64,000 nt of DNA. Origin: Pseudomonas putida (GTDB lineage Bacteria > Pseudomonadota > Gammaproteobacteria > Pseudomonadales > Pseudomonadaceae). A program made the position numbers and the translations under genes. The notes under the pieces are model-generated. The model saw only the letters and a list, made by a program, of their open reading frames with translations. It was not told the DNA's origin and searched no databases. Every line of letters begins with the position of its first letter. Position 1 is the stretch's first letter. The stretch lies in the NCBI RefSeq assembly GCF_002025705.1, contig NZ_CP018846.1, positions 5,881,501 to 5,945,500 on the forward strand. Reading direction: 5' to 3'. This document shows, piece by piece, positions 43,485 to 51,254 of this stretch.

Positions 43485-45074
43485 TCACCGATCCACCGAC
43501 ACCTTGCTGAAGTCCAGCCGCCCGAACGGACTCACCTGATAGCCCTCGACACCTTGGCGCAACAGCGTCGCTGCCGTCGGATGCGCCAGCGGCACCCACA
43601 GCGCCTGCTGCTGGATCAAGGTCTGCGCCTGTTGGTACAGCCGGCTGCGTACACTCTGGTCGTTGGTGGTGCGCCCGGCACTGATCAACTGGTCCAGGCG
43701 GGTGTCGCAAAAGCGTGCGAAGTTGGTGCCCGATTGCACCGCAGCGCAGGAAAACTGCGGGCTGAGGAAGTTGTCCGGGTCGCCGTTGTCACCGGCCCAG
43801 CCCATGAACAGCAGGTCATGCTCACCCGCCTTGGCCCGGCGGATCAGCTCGCCCCACTCGATCACGCGGATCTCTGCCTTGATGCCGATCTTCGCCAGGT
43901 CGGCCTGGAGCATCTGTGCCCCCAGGCTCGGGTTGGGGTTGAGCAGGCTACCCGACGGGCGGGTCCAGATGGTGGTGCTGAAGCCGTCAGCCACGCCAGC
44001 CTTGGCCAGTAGCGCCTTGGCCTTGGTCAGGTCCAGCGGGTAGCCGGGCAGGTCCTTGGCGTAGCTCCAGGTGTTGGGCGGGTAGGGGCCATTGGCGGCG
44101 GTGGCGGTGTCTTCGAACACGGCCTTGAGGTAGGCCTGCTTGTCGAAGGCCAAGTTGATTGCCTGGCGTACTTCAGGCTTGTCCAGCGGCGGGTGTTCGC
44201 TATTGATGGCGACGAAGGCGGTCATGAACGCCGGGGTGGTGGCGACCTTCAGGTTCCCGTCCTTGCCGGCTTCGGCGATGTCCACCGGTTTGGGTGACAG
44301 GGCCACCTGGCATTCGTTGCGCTTGAGCTTCTGCAGGCGAACGTTGGCATCGGTGGTGATGGCGAAGATCAGCGGGTCGACCGCCGGCTTGCCGTCGAAG
44401 TAATCCGGGTTGGCGCGGTAGCGCACCACGGCATCCTTCTGGAAGCGCTGGAACACGAACGGGCCGGTGCCGATCGGCTGGCTGTTGAGTTTTTCCGGGC
44501 TGCCTTCCTTGAGCAGCTTGTCGGCGTATTCGGCCGAGTAGATCGAGGCGAAGCCCATACTCAGGGTGGCCAGGAAGGTGGCGTCGGCGTGGGTCAGGGT
44601 GAAGCGCACGGTGTTTGGCTCTGGGGCCTCGATGGCCTTGATCAGGCTACCCAGTTGCAGCGACTGGGCGTGCGGGTAGCCGCCCGGAGCGGTCTTGTGC
44701 CAGGCGTGGGCGGGGTAGAGCATGCGCTGGAAGCTGAACAGCACGTCGTCGGCATTCAGCTCACGGGTTGGCTTGAAGTACGGCGTTGTGTGGAACTTGA
44801 CGCCCTCGCGCAGCTTGAAGTCATAGACCAGGCCGTCGGCCGAAACGCTCCAGCTCTGCGCCAGGCTCGGCACGACCTTGCCTTGGGCGGCATCGAATTC
44901 AACCAGGCGGTTCATCAGCACGTCGGCCGAGGCGTTGGTGGTGGTCAGCGAGTTATACTGGACCACATCGAAGCCTTCGGGGCTGGCCTCGCTGCATACG
45001 CTCAGCGGTGCGGCCTGGGCGGCGCCTGCGGCAAGCAAAGAAGTGAACAATAAGGAAAGGGCGGCAGCACGCAT
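43485..45074 (-). CDS. Peptide/dipeptide ABC transporter substrate-binding protein (DppA/OppA-like)
   Basis: Periplasmic solute-binding protein of family 5, 529 residues. Signal peptide about 1-21 (LLFTSLLAAGAAQA). It has the SBP_bac_5 layout: LVYDFKLREGVKFHTT, ADDVLFSFQRM, and SQPIGTGPFVFQRF, then KPEVRQAINLAFDKQAYL. The substrate is unknown; dipeptides, oligopeptides or an amine are possible. No transporter permease or ATPase genes are adjacent, so it must pair with a system elsewhere. Ends 31 bases past the palindrome. Confidence 0.9.
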   Translation of the reverse strand: MRAAALSLLFTSLLAAGAAQAAPLSVCSEASPEGFDVVQYNSLTTTNASADVLMNRLVEFDAAQGKVVPSLAQSWSVSADGLVYDFKLREGVKFHTTPYFKPTRELNADDVLFSFQRMLYPAHAWHKTAPGGYPHAQSLQLGSLIKAIEAPEPNTVRFTLTHADATFLATLSMGFASIYSAEYADKLLKEGSPEKLNSQPIGTGPFVFQRFQKDAVVRYRANPDYFDGKPAVDPLIFAITTDANVRLQKLKRNECQVALSPKPVDIAEAGKDGNLKVATTPAFMTAFVAINSEHPPLDKPEVRQAINLAFDKQAYLKAVFEDTATAANGPYPPNTWSYAKDLPGYPLDLTKAKALLAKAGVADGFSTTIWTRPSGSLLNPNPSLGAQMLQADLAKIGIKAEIRVIEWGELIRRAKAGEHDLLFMGWAGDNGDPDNFLSPQFSCAAVQSGTNFARFCDTRLDQLISAGRTTNDQSVRSRLYQQAQTLIQQQALWVPLAHPTAATLLRQGVEGYQVSPFGRLDFSKVSVDR

Positions 45075-45435
45075 CGTGGCTCCTTGGCTGGTCAGTGGCC
45101 CATCTGCCGGTGCAGTCTGGAAACGTCCTACCCTAGTGCGCGTTTTCGCAAATGACCACCTTCTTTTTCAGACGCTTGGCGACGAGCGGTCGACAGCGCG
45201 CCGGGCGAGTCGTTATGCTGCTCGCGCGCGATTTGCAGCACATGGAAGCTCATCTTCTGTTGTTGCGGCGTAGTCTTTCTGGTATAAAGCAGCGCTCTTT
45301 TCTAGGGGCTCGGCCTGTCGCATCAGCGGATCCGGTCGATAAGACCTCCAGAATCACGGCGCCTGGCGCCAAAGACTGAGAGATTAAGCGGCCAACCCAT
45401 GCCGGGTTGGGCATGTGGTTTTAGAGGGCTGAGTC
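45075..45435 (+). other. Intergenic region, divergent promoters and long rpmB leader
   Basis: The 361-base gap between the peptide-binding gene (minus) and rpmB (plus) holds no further gene that I can support. It contains the promoter noted at 45260-45288 and, near 45392-45410, a hairpin CCAACCC...GGGTTGG about 25 bases upstream of the rpmB start. Confidence 0.6.
45260..45288 (+). promoter_or_regulatory. Sigma70-type promoter for rpmB-rpmG
   Basis: TTGTTG and TATAAA separated by exactly 17 bases, about 148 bases before the rpmB start codon. Confidence 0.65.
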
Positions 45436-45672
45436 ATGTCGAGAGTCTGTCAAGTTACTGGTAAGGGTCCAGTAACCGGGAACAACATTTCCCACGCAAA
45501 CAACAAAACCCGTCGTCGTTTCCTGCCGAACCTGCAGCACCACCGTTTCTGGGTTGAATCCGAGAAGCGTTTCGTGCGTCTGCGCGTATCCGCCAAAGGC
45601 ATGCGTATCATCGACAAGCGCGGCATCGACGCCGTTCTGGTTGACATCCGTAAAGCTGGCGCCAAGGTTTAA
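45436..45672 (+). CDS. rpmB: 50S ribosomal protein L28
   Basis: 78-residue structural ribosomal protein. Typical start MSRVCQVTGKGPVTGNNISHANNKTRR is visible in pieces (CQVTGK, NNISHANNKT), then RRRFLPNLQHHRFW and the basic C-terminus. It is the first gene of the rpmB-rpmG pair. The leader hairpin upstream could be a feedback site. Confidence 0.98.
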   Translation: MSRVCQVTGKGPVTGNNISHANNKTRRRFLPNLQHHRFWVESEKRFVRLRVSAKGMRIIDKRGIDAVLVDIRKAGAKV

Positions 45673-45683
45673 GGGAGAACATC

Positions 45684-45839
45684 ATGCGTGAATTGATCCG
45701 TCTGGTTTCGAGTGCCGGTACCGGCCACTTCTACACCACCGACAAGAACAAGCGCACCACCCCGGACAAAATCGAGATCAAGAAATACGATCCGGTTGTT
45801 CGCAAGCACGTGGTGTACAAGGAAGCCAAGATCAAGTAA
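45684..45839 (+). CDS. rpmG: 50S ribosomal protein L33
   Basis: 51 residues, translated by eye from the sequence: MRELIRLVSSAGTGHFYTTD then a basic tail ending EAKIK. It lacks the Cys ligands of the zinc-binding L33 form, so it is the zinc-free type. GGGAGA lies before ATG. It is 11 bases after rpmB and followed by a terminator. Confidence 0.97.
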   Translation: MRELIRLVSSAGTGHFYTTDKNKRTTPDKIEIKKYDPVVRKHVVYKEAKIK

Positions 45840-45853
45840 TTGATCGGCGACCT

Positions 45854-45890
45854 AAAAAAACCCGCATCCGAAAGGACGCGGGTTTTTTTA
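45854..45890 (+). terminator. Intrinsic terminator after rpmG
   Basis: A-tract, stem CCCGCATCC / GGACGCGGG with a short loop, then seven T residues. It is strong in both directions and also faces the convergent small gene at 45907. Confidence 0.9.
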
Positions 45891-45906
45891 TGGCTGGCGT
45901 TCTGAA

Positions 45907-46218
45907 TTAGCCGAATCTGCACCCTTCAATCATCCCTTTCGCGTTGGTGTGCAGGTTGATGCGATTGGGGTTGAATTCGCGGGTGGAGAAGTCGCCTGGT
46001 CCAATGACGGGGCGATGAGTGATTGTCTTGATCTTTTCCTTGACCGCAGGAGAGTAGGTGGTGCCGATGAAGTCTTTCACAGCCTGTAAGGTCTGCGCGT
46101 CTGTCATCGGCGTTGGCTTCTTCTGGGGTGGCCGGATCGTTGCGGCAGCACCCGCGGCAGCAATGATGCTAGCGGAGATCTTGGTGCTTGCTTCGGGCAG
46201 CGATTTATCTTTTGGCAT
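45907..46218 (-). CDS. I78-like small protein without a clear signal peptide
   Basis: 103 residues. The last third, with REFNPNRINLHTNAKGMIEGCRFG-type order (Arg-Asn/Leu-x-Gly, terminal C-x-x-Gly), resembles the I78 peptidase-inhibitor family. Before it is a Pro/Lys/Ala-rich segment (SASIIAAAGAAATIRPPQKKP) that is only weakly hydrophobic, so export is uncertain. DNA here is less GC-rich than its neighbours. Function unknown; the inhibitor idea rests on a short motif. Confidence 0.55.
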   Translation of the reverse strand: MPKDKSLPEASTKISASIIAAAGAAATIRPPQKKPTPMTDAQTLQAVKDFIGTTYSPAVKEKIKTITHRPVIGPGDFSTREFNPNRINLHTNAKGMIEGCRFG

Positions 46219-46318
46219 GTCGAGTTCCTTTGATCAGGGTTGGCTCAATGTGAGCCCGGTGATGCTGAGCCATCACAATGCGTGCATGCGGTAGATAGTC
46301 ACTGCCTCACCGCTCTGA

Positions 46319-46678
46319 TCATTTCTGCTCGAACATCACATAAATCTTACGGCAAGGCTCCAGTACCTCCCAGGTGCCCTTGAACCCGGCCGGGATAACA
46401 AACCGATCACCGGTACGCAGGGTCTTGGCACCGCCGTCCTGGTCGCGCAGCACCGAAACGCCATGGACGATCTCGCAGTACTCGTGCTCGGTGTAGTTCA
46501 CCGTCCACTGCCCCACCTCACCTTCCCACACGCCTGCAGCAAACTGTCCGCAAGGGCTGGAGTAGTGGTTATAGACCGCTTGGTCTGGCTCGCCCTTGAG
46601 GATTTTTTCCGCCGCCGGGCGGTAGCGTTCGGCCTCGGTGATGACCTGCGCGAAGTCGATGATGCTGTCGATTCTCAT
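46319..46678 (-). CDS. Cupin-domain protein
   Basis: 119 residues from ATG 46678 (GGAG upstream). A single cupin barrel: VNYTEHEYCEIVHGVSVL and TGDRFVIPAGFKGTWEVLEPCRKIYVMFE. Its fold resembles the DUF861/EutQ-like cupins often found beside amine-catabolism dehydrogenases. It is divergent from the aldehyde dehydrogenase gene, which suggests a link to amine or aldehyde metabolism; that role is inference. Confidence 0.82.
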   Translation of the reverse strand: MRIDSIIDFAQVITEAERYRPAAEKILKGEPDQAVYNHYSSPCGQFAAGVWEGEVGQWTVNYTEHEYCEIVHGVSVLRDQDGGAKTLRTGDRFVIPAGFKGTWEVLEPCRKIYVMFEQK

Positions 46679-46854
46679 GGTGCGGCTCCTGTTGTTGTTT
46701 AATAAAATGAACATCAGTAGGCTTTTGAGCCTTTCGTGTCAAATATATTGATAGTTTACACCGGCTGGTTTAGGGTATCGCTTGCCAGTGTGCGCTCGTC
46801 GCCCGGCCAGAATTCTGACAACGCCTGTGAGTCCTCAGTGCGGCGTTGCACCTA

Positions 46855-46862
46855 AACAAGAG
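46855..46862 (+). promoter_or_regulatory. A-rich motif overlapping the ribosome site, candidate Hfq/Crc site
   Basis: AACAAGAG (seven of eight match to AAnAAnAA) runs straight into the strong AGGAGGAG ribosome site of the aldehyde dehydrogenase. This layout is typical of Pseudomonas mRNAs repressed by Hfq/Crc. It is a sequence-only call. Confidence 0.4.
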
Positions 46863-46874
46863 GAGGAGTTTCGT

Positions 46875-48368
46875 ATGACTACCCTGACCCGTGCGGACTG
46901 GGAACAACGTGCCCAGCAACTGAAGATCGAAGGCCGCGCCTTCATCAACGGCGAATACACCGATGCCGCATCCGGTGAAACCTTCGAGTGCCTGAGCCCG
47001 GTCGACGGACGCTTCCTGGCCAAGGTTGCCAGCTGCGACCTCGCCGATGCCAACCGCGCTGTGGAAAACGCCCGCGCCACCTTCGATTCCGGCGTCTGGT
47101 CGCAACTGGCTCCGGCCAAGCGCAAGGCCAAGCTGATCCGCTTTGCCGACCTGTTGCGCAAGAACGTCGAAGAGCTGGCGCTGCTGGAAACCCTGGACAT
47201 GGGCAAGCCGATCGGCGACTCCTCCAGCATCGACGTGCCGGGCGCGGCGCAAGCCATTCACTGGACCGCCGAAGCCATCGACAAAGTCTACGACGAAGTC
47301 GCCCCGACTCCACATGACCAGCTCGGCCTGGTTACCCGTGAGCCGGTGGGTGTGGTCGGTGCCATCGTGCCGTGGAACTTCCCGCTGCTGATGGCCTGCT
47401 GGAAAATCGCCCCGGCCTTGGCTACCGGTAACTCGCTGGTGCTCAAACCGTCCGAAAAATCCCCGCTGACCGCCATCCGCATCGCCCAGCTGGCGATCGA
47501 AGCCGGCATCCCGGCTGGCGTGCTGAACGTGCTGCCAGGCTACGGCCACACCGTGGGCAAGGCCTTGGCCCTGCACATGGACGTCGACACCCTGGTGTTC
47601 ACCGGCTCCACCAAGATCGCCAAGCAACTGATGGTTTATGCGGGCGAGTCGAACATGAAGCGCATCTGGCTGGAAGCCGGTGGCAAGAGCCCGAACATCG
47701 TCTTCGCCGACGCCCCGGACCTGCAAGCCGCCGCTGAAGCTGCCGCCAGCGCCATCGCCTTCAACCAGGGTGAAGTCTGCACCGCCGGCTCCCGCCTGCT
47801 GGTCGAGCGTTCGATCAAGGACAAGTTCCTGCCTATGGTGGTCGAGGCCCTCAAAGGCTGGAAGCCAGGCAACCCGCTGGACCCGCAGACCACCGTCGGT
47901 GCCCTGGTCGACACCCAGCAGATGAACACCGTGCTGTCGTACATCGATGCTGGCCACAAGGACGGCGCCAAGCTGCTGGCCGGCGGCAAGCGCACCCTGG
48001 AAGAAACCGGTGGCACCTACGTCGAGCCGACCATCTTCGACGGCGTGACCAACGCCATGAAGATTGCCCAGGAAGAAATCTTCGGCCCAGTGCTGTCGGT
48101 GATCGCCTTCGACACCGCCGAAGAAGCCATTGCCATCGCCAACGACACCCCGTATGGCCTGGCAGCCGGTATCTGGACCTCGGACATCTCCAAGGCCCAT
48201 AAGACCGCCCGTGCCGTGCGCGCTGGCAGCGTCTGGGTCAACCAGTACGACGGCGGCGACATGACCGCACCGTTCGGTGGTTTCAAGCAGTCGGGCAACG
48301 GCCGTGACAAGTCGCTGCACGCGCTGGAGAAGTACACCGAGCTGAAGGCGACCTGGATCAAGTTGTAA
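46875..48368 (+). CDS. NAD(P)+-dependent aldehyde dehydrogenase (gamma-aminobutyraldehyde/KauB/PuuC-like)
   Basis: 497 residues. NAD site FTGSTKIAKQ, catalytic Glu in LEAGGKSPNIVF, catalytic Cys in FNQGEVCTAGSRLL, and the C-terminal ALDH motif FGGFKQSGNGRDKS. Resemblance to KauB/PuuC-type enzymes, which oxidise gamma-guanidino- or gamma-glutamylamino-butyraldehyde, is from memory and partly from context. Its substrate specificity is not fixed by sequence. Very strong ribosome site; divergent from the cupin gene. Confidence 0.92.
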   Translation: MTTLTRADWEQRAQQLKIEGRAFINGEYTDAASGETFECLSPVDGRFLAKVASCDLADANRAVENARATFDSGVWSQLAPAKRKAKLIRFADLLRKNVEELALLETLDMGKPIGDSSSIDVPGAAQAIHWTAEAIDKVYDEVAPTPHDQLGLVTREPVGVVGAIVPWNFPLLMACWKIAPALATGNSLVLKPSEKSPLTAIRIAQLAIEAGIPAGVLNVLPGYGHTVGKALALHMDVDTLVFTGSTKIAKQLMVYAGESNMKRIWLEAGGKSPNIVFADAPDLQAAAEAAASAIAFNQGEVCTAGSRLLVERSIKDKFLPMVVEALKGWKPGNPLDPQTTVGALVDTQQMNTVLSYIDAGHKDGAKLLAGGKRTLEETGGTYVEPTIFDGVTNAMKIAQEEIFGPVLSVIAFDTAEEAIAIANDTPYGLAAGIWTSDISKAHKTARAVRAGSVWVNQYDGGDMTAPFGGFKQSGNGRDKSLHALEKYTELKATWIKL

Positions 48369-48380
48369 TCCGGTAGTCTT

Positions 48381-48463
48381 CTTCGCGGGCGAGCCCGCTC
48401 CCACAAGTACTCCGCTGCGCTCAAGGCCGGCGGCGGGCTTGTGGGAGCGGGCTCGCCCGCGAA
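48381..48463. repeat. REP pair between aldehyde dehydrogenase and MFS genes
   Basis: CTTCGCGGGCGAGCCCGCTC on the left and GGGAGCGGGCTCGCCCGCGA on the right, forming an inverted pair. Confidence 0.85.
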
Positions 48464-48495
48464 TGGGCCTGAACAATTCTGCCTGGGAGGCTGCA

Positions 48496-49635
48496 ATGCG
48501 TTGGGGAACCTACTTTGCCGTACTGGCGTCGGTGCTCAGTGTCGGGCTTGCGCTCGGTGTGAGCATGCCGCTGGTGTCCCTGCGCCTTGAGGCCTGGGGC
48601 TACGGAGGGTTCGCCATCGGTGTGATGGCGGCGATGCCGGCACTGGGCGTGCTGCTCGGAGCCAGCCTGGCCAGCCGCCTGGCGGGCTGGGTCGGCGTAC
48701 CCTCGGCGATGCGCCTGTGCCTGTGGGGCGGGGCGCTGTCGATCGGCCTGCTCGCCTTGCTGCCAAGCTACCCGCTGTGGCTGGCCCTGCGCCTGCTGAT
48801 CGGCATGTCGCTGACAGTAGTGTTCATTCTTGGCGAAAGCTGGATCAACCAGCTGGTGGTCGAGCAATGGCGCGGCCGCCTGGTGGCGCTGTATGGCAGC
48901 AGCTATGCCCTGAGCCAGCTAGCCGGGCCGCTGGTGCTGGGTTTCCTGGGTTCTGACGATGACTTCGGCTTCTGGGCTGCGACCGCGCTGTTGCTGTTGG
49001 CACCCTTGCTGCTGCTCGGGCGTGGCGGCGCACCCAGTACCGAAGCCTGCAGCGTGACCTTCGGCGACCTGTTCGCCTTCTGTCGCCGCTTGCCGGTGAT
49101 TGCCTGGGCTGTCGCCCTGTTTGCCGCCTTCGAGGCGATGATTCTTACCTTGTTGCCGGTGTATTGCCTGCAGCAAGGCTTCAGCACTGAAATCGCCCTG
49201 TTCATGGTCAGCACTGTGGTGGTGGGCGATGCCGTGCTGCAGTTACCGATTGGCGCACTGGCCGACTATTTGTCACGACAGGCGCTGTTCACCGGTTGTG
49301 CGCTGACCTTGATGGTGTCCAGCCTGGCGATTCCGCTGCTGTTGGACACGCAGCTGATCTGGCCCCTGTGGGTACTGTTCGGGGCCAGCGCCGGTGGCCT
49401 GTTCACCTTGTCGCTGATCTTGATCGGCGAGCGCTACCGCGATGATGCACTGGTACGGGCCAACGCCCATGTGGCCCAGCTATGGGGCATCGGTTGCCTG
49501 CTTGGGCCGTTGCTGGCCGGGGCGGGGAGCCAGTGGGTCAGTGGCCATGCACTGCTGTGGCTGATGGCGGCGGGGGCTGCCGGCCTTGTACTGCTGACCC
49601 GCAGACGCGGAGCCTTCGAGCCAGCCTCGGCCTGA
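48496..49635 (+). CDS. MFS transporter
   Basis: 379 residues with about twelve membrane helices. Features are the first-helix region LASVLSVGLALGVSMPLVSLRLE, a large hydrophilic loop near the middle, and conserved Gly/Arg-rich positions (RLAGWVGVPSAMRL). Substrate unknown; a multidrug or metabolite efflux protein is possible. Start ATG 48496 with GGGAGG five bases upstream. Convergent with the PLD gene, whose stop is two bases away. Confidence 0.85.
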   Translation: MRWGTYFAVLASVLSVGLALGVSMPLVSLRLEAWGYGGFAIGVMAAMPALGVLLGASLASRLAGWVGVPSAMRLCLWGGALSIGLLALLPSYPLWLALRLLIGMSLTVVFILGESWINQLVVEQWRGRLVALYGSSYALSQLAGPLVLGFLGSDDDFGFWAATALLLLAPLLLLGRGGAPSTEACSVTFGDLFAFCRRLPVIAWAVALFAAFEAMILTLLPVYCLQQGFSTEIALFMVSTVVVGDAVLQLPIGALADYLSRQALFTGCALTLMVSSLAIPLLLDTQLIWPLWVLFGASAGGLFTLSLILIGERYRDDALVRANAHVAQLWGIGCLLGPLLAGAGSQWVSGHALLWLMAAGAAGLVLLTRRRGAFEPASA

Positions 49636-49637
49636 AC

Positions 49638-51194
49638 CTACAACATTTTCTCCAGGCCTACGGCCTTGCTGATCCAGGCGTTGAAACGCCGCCAGATGCC
49701 ACCCGGCTCTGAGGTCAGCATGTGCCGTTGGCCATTGTCCTCGGTCGCCCAGACCAGTTTGTCACCTACCAGCTTCACTTGGTAACTCAACGCCGGTGCC
49801 ATACCTTGCTGGGCCAGCTCGCGGGTGTATTCGGCCAGCTCCGGGCTGTCGACCAGCACACCGACCTCGGTGTTCCACAGCACCGAACGAGGGTCGAAGT
49901 TGAACGAACCGATGAAGGTCTTGCGCCGGTCGAACACGATGGCCTTGGTGTGCAGGCTCGAGTCCGAGCTGCTGCCATGGAAGCTCAGGCGCGCTGGAGA
50001 CGGGGCTCCGGGCTGACGACGCAGTTCGAACAGCTGCACGCCGTGCTCGAGCAGCGCTCGGCGATAGGGTGCATAGCCGCCATGCACCGCCGGCACATCG
50101 GTGGCTTCCAGCGAGTTGGTCAGCAACTTCACCGAAGCCCCGGCATCTGCCCGGCCGGTCAGGTACAGCAAGCCTGGTTCGCCCGGTACGAAATAGGCCG
50201 ACATCAGGATCAGTTCGCGGTGCACGTTGGCCAGGTCCGGTGCCAGTTGTTGGCTCAGCAGCAGTTGCGGATCTGGTTCATCATCGGCCAGCACCTTGCT
50301 CGGTGCATCCCAGAGTGCCTGGGCGTGGGCCCAGATCAGCTCGTTGCGCCATACATCCAGGCGTGGCTGCGACTGATACGACATGAGCCGGTCGTACAGC
50401 GCCTTGCGCTGCACCCGCGCCTGGGCCAGGGACACTTCCAGGCGCTGGCGGCTGGCGCGCAGGTCATCGGCATCCGGGGCACGCCAAAGGAAGTCGGTGA
50501 TCGGCCGGCTGAGGGCGCTGTTCCAGTACTGGTCGAAGCTGTGCCCCAGCTGCTCGGCTACCGGGCCGATGCCGAGCAGGTCGATGTCGGTAAAGTTCAG
50601 ATTGGGTTCGGCATCGAAATATTCGTCTCCCAGGTTGCGCCCGCCGACGATGGCCATGCTGTTGTCCACCAGGAACAACTTGTTGTGCATGCGCCGGTGC
50701 TGGCGCGACAGGTTGAACAGGCGGCCGACGGCGCGCGTGACGCCTGTGCTACGCCCCAGGTGCAGCGGGTTGAATACTCGGATCTGGATGTTCGGGTGGG
50801 CATCGAGAGTGCCCATGATGGTATCCAGGCCATCGCTGGTGGTGTCGTCAAGCAAGATGCGCACGCGCACGCCGCGGTCGGCTGCACGCAGCAGTTCGTG
50901 CACCAGGGCACGGGTGCTCAGTCCATCGTGGACGATGTAGTACTGCAGGTCGATGCTCGCCTGGGCGTTGCGAATCAGCTCGGCGCGGGCGCGGAAGGCC
51001 TCGTTGCTGTTGGGCAGCAGGCGAAAGCCAGAGCGCCCTTCATAGGGCGCGGCCTGGCGCAGCACCGAGCGGCCGAAGGCCGACTCGCTGGCCGGCAGCG
51101 CCTGGCTGGTTTCGCGGGGCGTGCCGACGCTGGCACAGCCGGCAAGGCCGAGCAGCAGCATCAGCAGCAGAGGCAGAGCTCGCTGGAGTCTCAA
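49638..51194 (-). CDS. PLD-superfamily lipoprotein, ClsC/YmdC-like
   Basis: 518 residues with a lipoprotein signal (LLMLLLGLAGC). Two HKD motifs are complete: HNKLFLVDNSMAIVGGRN near 170, and HTKAIVFDRRKTFIGSFNFD near 410. Two HKD motifs with an N-terminal lipid anchor and a C-terminal extension match the ClsC cardiolipin-synthase family, which works with a partner protein; other PLD phosphotransferase roles remain possible. It is convergent with the MFS gene and shares no operon. Confidence 0.85.
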   Translation of the reverse strand: MRLQRALPLLLMLLLGLAGCASVGTPRETSQALPASESAFGRSVLRQAAPYEGRSGFRLLPNSNEAFRARAELIRNAQASIDLQYYIVHDGLSTRALVHELLRAADRGVRVRILLDDTTSDGLDTIMGTLDAHPNIQIRVFNPLHLGRSTGVTRAVGRLFNLSRQHRRMHNKLFLVDNSMAIVGGRNLGDEYFDAEPNLNFTDIDLLGIGPVAEQLGHSFDQYWNSALSRPITDFLWRAPDADDLRASRQRLEVSLAQARVQRKALYDRLMSYQSQPRLDVWRNELIWAHAQALWDAPSKVLADDEPDPQLLLSQQLAPDLANVHRELILMSAYFVPGEPGLLYLTGRADAGASVKLLTNSLEATDVPAVHGGYAPYRRALLEHGVQLFELRRQPGAPSPARLSFHGSSSDSSLHTKAIVFDRRKTFIGSFNFDPRSVLWNTEVGVLVDSPELAEYTRELAQQGMAPALSYQVKLVGDKLVWATEDNGQRHMLTSEPGGIWRRFNAWISKAVGLEKML

Positions 51195-51254
51195 GGGTGA
51201 ATCGTCCTGTACAGCAAAGGCCTGAGAAGTTGGACCGTGGAGGGCGGCGCAAAG

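Noticed and set aside
46770..48476. 568-residue frame opposite the aldehyde dehydrogenase
   Set aside because: Shadow frame of the enzyme on the other strand; no ribosome site or motif.
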